Of a stretch of DNA of 46,243 nucleotides, positions 32,061 to 39,958 are shown one piece after another (position 1 is the stretch's first letter; every line of letters starts with the position of its first letter). This stretch comes from UBA4636 sp045534575. GTDB lineage: Bacteria > Bacillota > Clostridia > Christensenellales > Borkfalkiaceae. The notes under the pieces were generated by a model. It worked only from the letters and a program-made list of their open reading frames with translations. It was not told the DNA's origin and did not search any database. The stretch is taken from assembly GCA_045534575.1 (NCBI GenBank), contig JAZSJZ010000003.1:1-46243 (forward strand), given 5' to 3'. A program made the position numbers and the translations under genes.

Positions 32061-32855
32061 TTATTGTTTCTTTTCTAGATACGGCGCTAAGAAGGCTTTT
32101 GTGTTTGGGCTTTTTGGAGCAGTGAAGATTTGTTCAGGCGAGCCGAACTCTTCCACCTTTCCATCGACCATAAACATTATTTTATCGGAAATGTTTCGTG
32201 CAAAATCCATTTCGTGCGTGATGATTATCATCGTTTTGTTAAAGGTTTTTAAACTCTTAATAACTTTCAAAACTTCGCCCGTAAGTTCCGGGTCTAGGGC
32301 TGAGGTTGGCTCGTCGAAACACAAAACCTTAGGATTTAAGGCAAGCGCCCTTGCGATTGCTACACGCTGTTGTTGCCCGCCCGATAGTTGGCAAGGATAA
32401 AATTCCGTTTTATCGCTTAGGCCCACCTCATCTAAAAGTTTTAACGCTTCTTGTTTATTATTTTCTTTTTCGATTTCATACTGCTCTTTTAAAGCCTTGC
32501 CCTTTAAGCCAGCCGCTTTTAGCCTTGCTTTTAATCTCACGTTTGGAGAGAGCATAACGTTTTCAAGCGCGGTATATTGCGGAAAAAGATTAAACGATTG
32601 GAAAACAAGCCCAAAAGTTAAGTCCTTGCTAAACGTTTTATCTTCTTCGTAGGAAACTAGTTCGCCGTCAACGAACACTTCGCCACTATCAACTTTAACA
32701 AGGTTATTTATGCACCTTAAAAGCGTGGTCTTGCCGTTCCCAGAAGAGCCTATAACCGATAGCACCTCGCCTTTTTCTAGTGAGAAATTTATTCCCTTTA
32801 AAACTTGAAGGTCATCAAAACTTTTTACTAAATTTTTAACTTCTAAATAAGCCAT
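32061..32855 (-). CDS. Polar amino acid ABC transporter, ATP-binding protein
   Basis: A 264-residue ABC ATPase of the GlnQ/HisP type. Walker A is GSSGNGKTT, signature LSGGQQQRVAIARALA, Walker B VLCFDEPTSALDPEL, and the switch histidine is in IIITHEMDFAR. It sits last in the operon after the permease (9-base gap). About 25 extra residues lie between Walker A and the signature (RLKARLKAAGLKGKALKEQY), longer than in typical GlnQ. Confidence 0.93.
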   Translation of the reverse strand: MAYLEVKNLVKSFDDLQVLKGINFSLEKGEVLSVIGSSGNGKTTLLRCINNLVKVDSGEVFVDGELVSYEEDKTFSKDLTFGLVFQSFNLFPQYTALENVMLSPNVRLKARLKAAGLKGKALKEQYEIEKENNKQEALKLLDEVGLSDKTEFYPCQLSGGQQQRVAIARALALNPKVLCFDEPTSALDPELTGEVLKVIKSLKTFNKTMIIITHEMDFARNISDKIMFMVDGKVEEFGSPEQIFTAPKSPNTKAFLAPYLEKKQ

Positions 32856-32864
32856 ATCTCCCCC

Positions 32865-33566
32865 CTAAGCCTTATAATACGAGAGTTTTTTCTCGATATA
32901 GCCAAATAAAAGCGTTAACGCGCCCACGAAGATTAAGTAGAACGCACCCGTATAGAAAAGTGGCCAAATAAGCGCTTTAGTGCTTGCAAAAATTTCGGCT
33001 TGGCGAATAACCTCGATAACGCCGATAACTCTTGCTAAGGCGGTATCTTTAACCAAAGTTATAATTTCGTTAGACATTGGCGCAACAATTCTCTTTACTA
33101 CTTGCATTAAAACTACGTGCCTAAAAATTTGACCTTTGTTCATACCAAGCACTTGCCCTGCATCGTATTGGCTTTGGGAAATGCTTTCTATTCCGCCACG
33201 GAAAATTTCGGAAAAATAGCACGCGTAGTTAATAACGAAAGCGATTAGCGTTGCAATGAACGCACCGCCGTTATCTATGCCAAGTTCAAAGAACAAAAGA
33301 TTATCTAACTTGCCAAAGAAGTTGGATTGACCGCCCGTTATTATGCCCGGCAAATAGTAAACCATAAAAAGTTGGAGCATTAACGGAATGCCCCTTATTA
33401 TCCAAACGAAAGTTTTGGAAACTTTTTTAATTATTTTCACTTTGCTCATCGTGCAAAATGATATTAAAAGCCCAAGCGGAAGCGATAAAACTAGCGTTAA
33501 TAAAAATAACAGCAAAGTTATAACAAAACCGCTTAAAAGACTTTGCGTTACCGCTAAAAAACTCAT
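32865..33566 (-). CDS. Polar amino acid ABC transporter, permease
   Basis: A 233-residue inner-membrane protein of the HisM/GlnP type with five or so membrane helices. The EAA loop region is SQSQYDAGQVLGMNKGQIFRHVVLMQVVKRI, which contacts the ATPase, followed by NEIITLVKDTAL, a strong family marker. It is encoded between the binding protein and the ATPase. Confidence 0.93.
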   Translation of the reverse strand: MSFLAVTQSLLSGFVITLLLFLLTLVLSLPLGLLISFCTMSKVKIIKKVSKTFVWIIRGIPLMLQLFMVYYLPGIITGGQSNFFGKLDNLLFFELGIDNGGAFIATLIAFVINYACYFSEIFRGGIESISQSQYDAGQVLGMNKGQIFRHVVLMQVVKRIVAPMSNEIITLVKDTALARVIGVIEVIRQAEIFASTKALIWPLFYTGAFYLIFVGALTLLFGYIEKKLSYYKA

Positions 33567-33606
33567 AGTAACCTACTCAATTAAACTTTGTTTAACTTTT
33601 AAATAT

Positions 33607-33643
33607 TTCACGAAAGGTCGCTTTTTGCAACCTTTCGCTTTTT
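33607..33643. repeat. Hairpin between binding-protein and permease genes
   Basis: CGAAAGGT and ACCTTTCG pair with GC/GC continuing inside. The T run is on the plus-strand side only, so for the minus-strand operon this is a stem without terminator tail. It is probably an RNA-stability element giving more binding protein than permease. Confidence 0.65.
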
Positions 33644-33671
33644 TTTGTTTAAATTCTTAAATTAGTTTTAA

Positions 33672-34496
33672 TTAGTTATTGCCAAGTGGCATAACCTTTT
33701 GTGAAGAAAAATCAGTGATAACTGCGTTTGCTAATTGATACTTTTCAGCAAGTCTTAAAAGTTCACCGTTTTCGGCTAATTTTTCAAGTTCAGCGTTAAC
33801 CTTAGCCGTTAATTCGCTATCCTTTCTAAAACCGATAGCATAATATTCGTTATCGATAGCGATGCCTTGATTGATTGCAAGGTTAGCGTAGTTGCCTTGA
33901 CCTACGATAGATTGAGCCAAAAGAACGTCAACAACGGCAAAATCAGCAGTGCCTAAAGAAACGTTCATAATAGCGTCCATTTGAGCAGTAACGCCCTTTT
34001 CGTTGATTAATATTTTTTCGTCAATAATATTGGTTTTTACAAAACTTTGACCAGCCGAGCCCGATTCGAAAGCAATGGTTTTGCCAGCAAATTGGCTGAA
34101 ATCTGTTACGTCTTGTGCGGTAGATAAACGAACGATGCATTGCGCGTTATTCATATAGTTATAAGAAAAGTCAACTTTATCTGCTCTTGAAGAACCGTCA
34201 TTATCGTTTGCGTTTGAAGTAAAGCCGTTCCAAATGCAGTCGATTGTGCCACCGTTAAGTTCGGTATATCTTGAATCCCAAACGATTTCTTTAAATCTAA
34301 CGGTATAGCCTAAGTTATCAAATACCATTTCTGCAAGTTCCGTATCGAAACCAACGAGTTTACCGTTATCATCGGTATAGTTCATAGGTGCATATTCGGT
34401 ATAGCCTACTACGATTACGTCTTTGGTGCAAGCAGTTAAGCTAAAGCACGCCGTGCAACAAACAAGTGCTAAAATTAATGCTAAAAGTTTTTTCAT
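33672..34496 (-). CDS. Amino acid ABC transporter substrate-binding lipoprotein
   Basis: A 274-residue family 3 solute-binding protein. Lipobox LTAC (Cys23) follows a signal peptide. GYTEYAPMNYTDDNGKLVGFDTELAEMVF and WDSRYTELNGGTIDCIWNG are the typical ligand-lobe motifs of polar amino acid binders (glutamine, cystine, histidine and similar). The exact ligand is not determinable. AGGAGA precedes the ATG. It starts the transporter operon and lies 33 bases below birA. Confidence 0.92.
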   Translation of the reverse strand: MKKLLALILALVCCTACFSLTACTKDVIVVGYTEYAPMNYTDDNGKLVGFDTELAEMVFDNLGYTVRFKEIVWDSRYTELNGGTIDCIWNGFTSNANDNDGSSRADKVDFSYNYMNNAQCIVRLSTAQDVTDFSQFAGKTIAFESGSAGQSFVKTNIIDEKILINEKGVTAQMDAIMNVSLGTADFAVVDVLLAQSIVGQGNYANLAINQGIAIDNEYYAIGFRKDSELTAKVNAELEKLAENGELLRLAEKYQLANAVITDFSSQKVMPLGNN

Positions 34497-34529
34497 TATC
34501 TTTCTCCTAAAAGATTTTTTATTTTTTCT

Positions 34530-35204
34530 TTATAAAACTATTTTGACCTCTTCGCTCGATAGAACCTTTCCACTTTTAAGTTTTAAAAGCCCTGAAGGTA
34601 AAATCTCTAAAGCATAGTCAAAATATTCTTTATCTTTTTCTAAAACTTTAATTTTTTTGCCCAAAACACACGAATAACGAGCATATAGCCCCACTTCTTG
34701 CTTTTGGGTAAGATTGAAAATAAGTGTTGAAATAACTGAGTTTAGGTCAACTTCCCTGCCCAAAACCTCTTTCATTGAGGTTGCAATTTGTTTTAAATCG
34801 CTTGGTAAATCGTTGTTAACGTTTAGCCCAATTCCTAAAATTGAATACGAAATTCTATCGCCTAAAAATGTGTTCTTTGTTAAAATTCCGCAAATTTTTT
34901 TGCCGTTTACGTAAATGTCGTTAGGCCATTTTATTTGAGCAAAAACATTAAACGCTAGAAGCGTGTTCACAACGGCTAACGACGTTTCTTGCACTACCTT
35001 AAACGCCTCTTTTGCGCTCAAAAATCGTTGGTGCTTGAAAAACGATAGATACGCCCCGCCTAGGCTTGAAGAAAAATCTCTGCCTTTTGTGCCACGGCCC
35101 GCCGTTTGCTCTTTTGCAATGACAGCAACGTCTTCATCATAATCAAGATAATCTTTAATATAATCTTCAGTGGAATTTACCTTATCAAGATAAATTATCT
35201 TCAT
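34530..35204 (-). CDS. birA: Biotin--[acetyl-CoA-carboxylase] ligase, no DNA-binding domain
   Basis: A 224-residue monofunctional biotin protein ligase. GRGTKGR (residues 36-42) binds biotinyl-AMP, KWPND (92-96) is the catalytic lysine loop, and GIGLNVN follows. The short C-terminal SH3-like domain is present. The N-terminal winged helix of bifunctional BirA is missing, so it should not act as a repressor. It overlaps recX by 20 bases. Repeat copy R16 lies in the linker before the C-terminal domain (residues QEVGLYARY). Confidence 0.92.
   Translation of the reverse strand: MKIIYLDKVNSTEDYIKDYLDYDEDVAVIAKEQTAGRGTKGRDFSSSLGGAYLSFFKHQRFLSAKEAFKVVQETSLAVVNTLLAFNVFAQIKWPNDIYVNGKKICGILTKNTFLGDRISYSILGIGLNVNNDLPSDLKQIATSMKEVLGREVDLNSVISTLIFNLTQKQEVGLYARYSCVLGKKIKVLEKDKEYFDYALEILPSGLLKLKSGKVLSSEEVKIVL
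34671..34700 (+). repeat. Interspersed palindromic repeat copy R16, inside birA
   Basis: CGAATAACGAGCATATAGCC then CCACTTCTTG. The coding strand gives QEVGLYARY, nearly the same peptide as in cls. Confidence 0.7.
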
Positions 35205-35811
35205 TTTCTTTTTCTATCCTTTCAACAACGGCTTTTGCCGTTTCGTAACTAAAGCCCCTTGATAAAACGTAGCGATAGCACCGCTCCTTTTCTTTTTGGT
35301 CTAACGGCTTATCTTTCACCTTTTTCTTTGCAACTTGATAGCAAGCGTCAAACTCATCGCCAACAGATTGAAGCTCTGCTTCAATTATATCTTCTTTAAC
35401 GCCTTTTTGTTTTAACTCGTAAGATAGTTTTCGCTTTCCTTGAGAATTTTTCTTTTCGGCAACAAATTTTTTAGCGAAATTCTCATCGTCAATAAACCCA
35501 ATTTCAATAAGTTTATCAATAACGCGCGCGATAATCTTTCCGTCATAGCCCTTATTTTTTAAATAGATTATCATTTGCATTTTGGTTCGCATCATTTTGG
35601 AAACGTAACCCAAAGCCTTTTCGTAAGCCGTCGAAAAATCTGCTTCAAAAACGATTTCGGCAATTTTATCTTCGTCTATCTCTTGCCCAACTTTTATTCT
35701 TTGAGATAAAAGCGTGAAATAATCCATACCTAAGAAAAACTCGCCGTCCAAAAACACGTTCACACGCTTTTTATTATTTTTTTGAACTTCTATCTTAGTT
35801 ACCTTTCTCAC
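35185..35811 (-). CDS. recX: Regulatory protein RecX
   Basis: A 208-residue, mostly helical protein with the three-helix RecX repeats (for example MRTKMQMIIYLKNKGYDGKI, IGFIDDENFAKKFVAEK and GKRKLSYELKQKGV). RecX inhibits RecA filament extension. It starts at a GTG (35811) two bases after the yigZ stop, with GAGGAA upstream, and overlaps birA. recA itself is not in the window. Confidence 0.9.
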   Translation of the reverse strand: MRKVTKIEVQKNNKKRVNVFLDGEFFLGMDYFTLLSQRIKVGQEIDEDKIAEIVFEADFSTAYEKALGYVSKMMRTKMQMIIYLKNKGYDGKIIARVIDKLIEIGFIDDENFAKKFVAEKKNSQGKRKLSYELKQKGVKEDIIEAELQSVGDEFDACYQVAKKKVKDKPLDQKEKERCYRYVLSRGFSYETAKAVVERIEKENEDNLS

Positions 35812-35813
35812 TT

Positions 35814-36440
35814 CTATTCCTCAAAGAAAACAAACTCTTCACCTTTTTCTAAAAAGGTTTTTTTGCCAAGAAAAAGATTGCAAAAACTATCGTTAAACGC
35901 ACTATAGGCTGACTTTTTAACCGCAAGTTCAATTTTAACCACGTTTTCATAAACAGTAGATAAAACCTTAACACCCTCTAAATTTTTAAGTTTTGGAAAG
36001 AGAGTGAACTCGTCGTAAGAAAATAAAATTTCAACTATTTTACAGCTTTCCCACAATAGAATTTTAGATGCCTTAACACCGTTTGAGGCGCACGAAGAAT
36101 AGGCTCTAGTAAGCCCACCTGCGCCAAGCTTAATTCCGCCAAAATATCTTGTTACGACTATTGCAACGTTTAAAAGTTCGTTTTTATTTATAACGTCTAA
36201 AATAGGAAGCCCAGCCGTTCCTTGCGGTTCGCCGTCATCGCTAAATCTTGCGTATTCGCCAAAATTAGTAACGTAAGCGTAGCAGTTATGCGTTGCTTGG
36301 GCGTGCATTTTTCTAATTTTTGCAACGAAAGCCTTTGCCTCCTCTTCCGTTTGGCAAGGGGCAACGTAAGTTATGAATTTTGATTTTTCAATCGAAACGG
36401 AAACTTCAGTTTCCTTATCAACGCTTTTATAAGATAACAT
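35814..36440 (-). CDS. yigZ: YigZ/IMPACT family protein (UPF0029)
   Basis: A 208-residue protein. The IMPACT N-terminal domain is evident: KSKFITYVAPCQTEEEAKAF, HNCYAYV, FSDDGEPQGTAGLPIL and VVTRYFGGIKLGAGGL. A small C-terminal domain follows. The eukaryotic relative regulates Gcn2; the bacterial role is unclear. It is in the unit tyrS-yigZ-recX-birA. Repeat copy R17 lies at residues KKSAYSAFND, in the C-terminal domain. Confidence 0.92.
   Translation of the reverse strand: MLSYKSVDKETEVSVSIEKSKFITYVAPCQTEEEAKAFVAKIRKMHAQATHNCYAYVTNFGEYARFSDDGEPQGTAGLPILDVINKNELLNVAIVVTRYFGGIKLGAGGLTRAYSSCASNGVKASKILLWESCKIVEILFSYDEFTLFPKLKNLEGVKVLSTVYENVVKIELAVKKSAYSAFNDSFCNLFLGKKTFLEKGEEFVFFEE
35889..35918 (+). 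repeat. Interspersed palindromic repeat copy R17, inside yigZ (degenerate)
   Basis: ATCGTTAAACGCACTATAGG then CTGACTTTTT; closest to copy R7. Confidence 0.55.
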
Positions 36441-36476
36441 AACTTTGGCTAACGTTTTTGTTCAAAAGTGCGAAAA

Positions 36477-37676
36477 CTATTTAAAAATAACTCTAACGTG
36501 AACTTTTTTGCCTTTATGGAGAACGAACTCGCCCTTTTCTAAAATTTCGTCGGCAATGGTTAAAGTTGTTAGTTTATCTTCATTAACGCTAACACCGCCA
36601 CCTAAGATAAGCGTTCTTGCCTCGCTCTTAGATTTAACGATGCCACAATTTACCATAATATCAGGCACGAAGTTGGTTTTTTCTACCGTTACAGAAGGCA
36701 TATCTTCAACGTTGGTTGAAAAAGCAGCCCTTGCTTGCTTTTGCGCTTCAAGAGCCTTCTCTTCGCCGTGCACAAGTTTGGTAACTTCAAAAGCAAGGCG
36801 TTCTTTGGCTTTGTTAATGCGCTCATCGGTAAACTTTGTAAGTTCGTCGATTTCGTCAAGTTCCATAAAGGTTAGAAGGCGCATGCACTCGGCAACCTTA
36901 CTATCTTCAACGTTTCTAAAATATTGATAGAACTCATAAGGCGTCGTCTTTTTCTCATCAAGCCAAAGTGCACCCTTTGCCGTTTTGCCCATTTTCTTGC
37001 CTTCGCTAGTTAATAAGAGCGTGCAAGTTGCGGCAAAGGCATCTTTTTGAAGTTTCTTTCTAATTAGAGATGCGCCCGCTAGCATATTCGACCATTGGTC
37101 GTCGCCACCTAATTGAAGAACGCAGTTGTGCGTTTCGTAAAGTTTATAAAAATCGTAGGCTTGCATAAGCATATAGTTAAACTCAAGGAAAGTCAAGCCC
37201 TTTTCCATCCTCGTTTTAAAACACTCGGCGGTTAGCATTCTATTAACCGAGAAATGAACGCCGATATCACGAAGAAAGTCAACGTAGTTAAGGTTTAAAA
37301 GCCAGTCGCCGTTGTTGACCATAATGGCAGCGTTTTCGCCCTCGAAGTTAATAAAGCGTGACATTTGCGCCCTAAAGCATTGAATATTACTCTCTATTTG
37401 CTCTCTTGTTAGCATAGAACGCATATCGCTTCTCCCGGACGGGTCGCCAATCATACCCGTTCCGCCACCGAAAAGCGCAATTGGGGTATGCCCCGCCCTT
37501 TGCATGTGCGCCATAGCCATAATAGGGATATAGTGCCCGATGTGAAGAGAATCGGCAGTAGGGTCAAAGCCAACGTAGAAAACGATTTTTTCTTTATCTA
37601 GAAGTTTGTATAAATCTTCGCCGTAAACCGTTTGTTTTAAAAAACCACGCTTTTCTAAAGTGTCTAAAACGTTCAT
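36477..37676 (-). CDS. tyrS: Tyrosyl-tRNA synthetase
   Basis: A 399-residue class I synthetase. HIGH is at residues 45-48 (SLHIGHYIP), the KMSKS-type loop is KMGKT (228-232), QLGGDDQWSNM is the tyrosine/ATP pocket, and a C-terminal S4 RNA-binding domain ends at RVIFK. It charges tRNA-Tyr. Promoter boxes lie at 37729-37757. No T-box leader is visible in front of it, although T-boxes are common for tyrS in Bacillota. Confidence 0.96.
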   Translation of the reverse strand: MNVLDTLEKRGFLKQTVYGEDLYKLLDKEKIVFYVGFDPTADSLHIGHYIPIMAMAHMQRAGHTPIALFGGGTGMIGDPSGRSDMRSMLTREQIESNIQCFRAQMSRFINFEGENAAIMVNNGDWLLNLNYVDFLRDIGVHFSVNRMLTAECFKTRMEKGLTFLEFNYMLMQAYDFYKLYETHNCVLQLGGDDQWSNMLAGASLIRKKLQKDAFAATCTLLLTSEGKKMGKTAKGALWLDEKKTTPYEFYQYFRNVEDSKVAECMRLLTFMELDEIDELTKFTDERINKAKERLAFEVTKLVHGEEKALEAQKQARAAFSTNVEDMPSVTVEKTNFVPDIMVNCGIVKSKSEARTLILGGGVSVNEDKLTTLTIADEILEKGEFVLHKGKKVHVRVIFK

Positions 37677-37728
37677 AAAATCTTCCTTTCTGCTAAAAAA
37701 GCATAATAATTTATATTTTAATTGTTAT

Positions 37729-37757
37729 ATTTTACCACAACTTAATGATTTTGTAAA
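37729..37757 (-). promoter_or_regulatory. Promoter of tyrS operon
   Basis: Minus-strand TTTACA (37757-37752), 17-base spacer, TAAAAT (37734-37729). The rest of the 37677-37950 gap carries only the opposing promoter of the next gene pair. Confidence 0.7.
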
Positions 37758-37889
37758 CAAAAAAGCCGTGAAGCCTTCAAAAACGCTATACGAAACGAGA
37801 ATTTTAGTTTTTCTTTAACCTATCTTTACAAAAATTAGAATTTTAGTAAATTGAAAGCAAGAATTTTGCTAAAAGATAATAAAAATAAA

Positions 37890-37918
37890 TTGTAAAATTA
37901 TTGGTTTTGTGTTATAAT
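37890..37918 (+). promoter_or_regulatory. Promoter of the NifU-like/GGGtGRT pair
   Basis: TTGTAA (37890-37895), 17-base spacer, TATAAT (37913-37918), then a perfect AGGAGGA (37936-37942) nine bases before the ATG. Confidence 0.75.
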
Positions 37919-37950
37919 TGCGCTAATGATAAATTAGGAGGAATTTTTTC

Positions 37951-38643
37951 ATGCAATATTCACGCGAAGTTGAAGAAATGGTTTGCGTTGCCAAAGGCCC
38001 TAAACACGAACCTGCTCCTATTCCTGAAGAAGGAAAATGGATATTCGCTAAACAAATTACTGACATTTCCGGCTTTACTCACGGTATTGGCTGGTGCGCT
38101 CCACAACAAGGCGCTTGCAAACTTTCGTTAAACGTTAAACAAGGTATTATCGAAGAAGCGCTCGTTGAAACAATCGGTTGCTCGGGTATGACTCACTCTG
38201 CGGCAATGGCTTCTGAAATTTTACCGGGTAAAACCATTTTAGAAGCTCTTAACACCGACCTTGTTTGTGATGCTATCAACACGGCTATGAGAGAACTTTT
38301 CTTACAAATCGTTTACGGAAGATCGCAATCTGCTTTCTCTGACGACGGTTTGGTTATCGGCGCAGGTTTAGAAGACCTTGGTAAAGGCTTACGCTCACAA
38401 GTTGGCACGATGTATGGCACGAGAGCAAAAGGTAGCCGTTATCTTGAAATGGCTGAAGGTTACGTTACTCGCCTTGCGCTCGATAAAGATATGCAAATCA
38501 CCGGCTATGAGTTCGTTTCTTTAGGTAAAATGACCGATTTCATTAAGAAAGGTATGGAACCTAACGAGGCTTACCAAAAAGCAATGGGTCACTACGGCAG
38601 ATTCGATAACGCTTATAAGTATATCGACCCACGCAAAGAGTAA
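37951..38643 (+). CDS. NifU/IscU-like scaffold-type protein, partner of GGGtGRT
   Basis: A 230-residue cytosolic protein. The segment GWCAPQQGACKLSLNVKQGI, then VETIGCSGMTHSAAMASEIL and PGKTILEAL, parallels the NifU/IscU fold, where cysteines in similar places hold the nascent Fe-S cluster. A third scaffold cysteine is not obvious, and the C-terminal 110 residues (YGRSQSAFSDDGLVIGAGLE onward) are extra. It is routinely annotated as an Fe-S scaffold next to a GGGtGRT protein in Clostridia; function is not established. Strong promoter and ribosome site, with GGT/GCT-rich codons, suggest high expression. The partner follows after 14 bases with its own AGGAGG. Confidence 0.75.
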   Translation: MQYSREVEEMVCVAKGPKHEPAPIPEEGKWIFAKQITDISGFTHGIGWCAPQQGACKLSLNVKQGIIEEALVETIGCSGMTHSAAMASEILPGKTILEALNTDLVCDAINTAMRELFLQIVYGRSQSAFSDDGLVIGAGLEDLGKGLRSQVGTMYGTRAKGSRYLEMAEGYVTRLALDKDMQITGYEFVSLGKMTDFIKKGMEPNEAYQKAMGHYGRFDNAYKYIDPRKE

Positions 38644-38657
38644 TAGGAGGCGCGAAA

Positions 38658-39659
38658 ATGGCTTTATTTGAAGGTTATGAAAGAAGAATAGAGAAAATTA
38701 ACGCAGTATTAAAAGAATACGGCATTTCATCTATTGAAGAATGTAAAGATATTTGCTTAGCCGCTGGCGTTGACTGTGACAAGATTGTTCGTGGCACTCA
38801 ACCTATCTGCTTTGAAAACGCTGTTTGGGCTTACTACGCTGGCGCTGCTATCGCTTTAAAGAAAGGCAACAAAAAAGCGTCTGACGCTGCCGCTACTATC
38901 GGTATTGGTCTTCAAGCGTTCTGCATTAACGGCTCTGTTGCTGAAAACAGAAAAGTAGGTCTTGGTCACGGTAACCTCGCTTCAATGCTTTTAAGCGACG
39001 AAACCGATTGCTTCTGCTTCCTTGCTGGTCACGAATCTTTCGCTGCAGCAGAGGGCGCAATCTCTATCGCTATGAACGCTAACAAAGTTCGTGGCAAAGA
39101 ACTTAGAGTTATCTTGAACGGTCTTGGTAAAGACGCTGCTATGATTATTTCTCGTATTAACGGCTTTACTTTTGTTGAAACTGAATTCGATCCATACAGC
39201 GAAGAAGTTAAGGTTGTTTACGAAAAGGCTTATAGCGACGGTCCACGTGCAAAAGTTAAATGCTACGGCGCTGATAACGTTCCAGAAGGCGTAGCTATTA
39301 TGAGAATGGAAAACGTTGGCGTATCTATCACAGGTAACTCAACTAACCCTACTCGTTTCCAACACCCTGTTGCCGGCACTTACAAAAAGTGGTGCAACGA
39401 AAACGGCAAGAAGTATTTCTCAGTAGCATCTGGCGGTGGCACGGGTAGAACTCTCCACCCAGACAATATGGCTGCCGGCCCTTCTTCTTACGGTATGACG
39501 GATACTATGGGAAGAATGCATAGCGACGCACAATTTGCTGGCTCTTCTTCAGTTCCTGCTCACGTTGAAATGATGGGCTTAATCGGTATGGGTAACAACC
39601 CAATGGTTGGCGCAACCGTTGCAGTTGCAGTTGCTGTTGAAGAATCTTTCAAGAAATAA
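38658..39659 (+). CDS. GGGtGRT family protein
   Basis: A 333-residue cytosolic protein carrying the family-defining SGGGTGRTLHPDNMAAGPSS near residue 255. Other conserved-looking stretches are GLGHGNLASMLLSDETDCFC, AGHESFAAAEGAISIAMNAN, LNGLGKDAAMIISRINGF and GIGLQAFCINGSVAENRKVG. The glycine-rich loops suggest binding of a nucleotide or cofactor, but no activity is known to me. Cysteines cluster near the N-terminus and at DCFCF. Always found beside the NifU-like gene in my recollection, so they probably form one complex. It ends in a terminator. Confidence 0.85.
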   Translation: MALFEGYERRIEKINAVLKEYGISSIEECKDICLAAGVDCDKIVRGTQPICFENAVWAYYAGAAIALKKGNKKASDAAATIGIGLQAFCINGSVAENRKVGLGHGNLASMLLSDETDCFCFLAGHESFAAAEGAISIAMNANKVRGKELRVILNGLGKDAAMIISRINGFTFVETEFDPYSEEVKVVYEKAYSDGPRAKVKCYGADNVPEGVAIMRMENVGVSITGNSTNPTRFQHPVAGTYKKWCNENGKKYFSVASGGGTGRTLHPDNMAAGPSSYGMTDTMGRMHSDAQFAGSSSVPAHVEMMGLIGMGNNPMVGATVAVAVAVEESFKK

Positions 39660-39678
39660 TTTTATAATTTTTAAAACT

Positions 39679-39710
39679 AACACGCTTTGCTTTGCAAGGC
39701 GTGTTTTTTA
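39679..39710 (+). terminator. Terminator of the GGGtGRT operon
   Basis: AACACGC-TTTGC, loop TTT, GCAAG-GCGTGTT, then T run. Confidence 0.85.
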
Positions 39711-39714
39711 GCGG

Positions 39715-39890
39715 AATTGACAATTGCGCAATGAATTGCAACCTTTAGGTTGCGTGAATTAAAAACGGAGTTTTTATGAATTGCCTACGGCATGAATTGC
39801 TCCTATCGGTGCGTTGGTTGTAATTCAATTCATGGAGCGGAGCGAGAAATCATGGCAGAGCCAATTCATGATGCAAAGCATCAAATCATT
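39715..39890. repeat. Hairpin array B: small palindromes with ATGAATTG linker
   Basis: Successive stem-loops: ATTGCGCAAT (39723-39732), GCAACC/GGTTGC (39738-39753), AAAAAC/GTTTTT (39761-39775), TGCC/GGCA (39782-39792), GGC/GCC (39855-39863) and GATGC/GCATC (39870-39882). The linker (A)TGAATT(G) follows the first units and reappears inverted as CAATTCAT or AATCAT in the right half. It has the same plan as array A at 385-565 but a different linker. No coding potential. Confidence 0.8.
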
Positions 39891-39900
39891 CAAAAACTTA

Positions 39901-39929
39901 TTTACATTTCTTTCTAAAAGTTTTATAAT
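39901..39929 (+). promoter_or_regulatory. Promoter of the leucine-rich-repeat gene
   Basis: TTTACA (39901-39906), 17-base spacer, TATAAT (39924-39929); AAAAGGA precedes the ATG. Confidence 0.75.
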
Positions 39930-39958
39930 AAATGCCGTATTAAGAAAAAGGAAAAATT

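Noticed and set aside
34294..34320. TATAGCCTAAG strings in the substrate-binding protein gene
   Set aside because: Short match produced by GY codons in GYTVRF and GYTEY; no flanking core.
37677..37950. T-box leader before tyrS
   Set aside because: No specifier stem or GGTGG-type antiterminator motif could be found, and the promoter lies only about 50 bases from the start codon.
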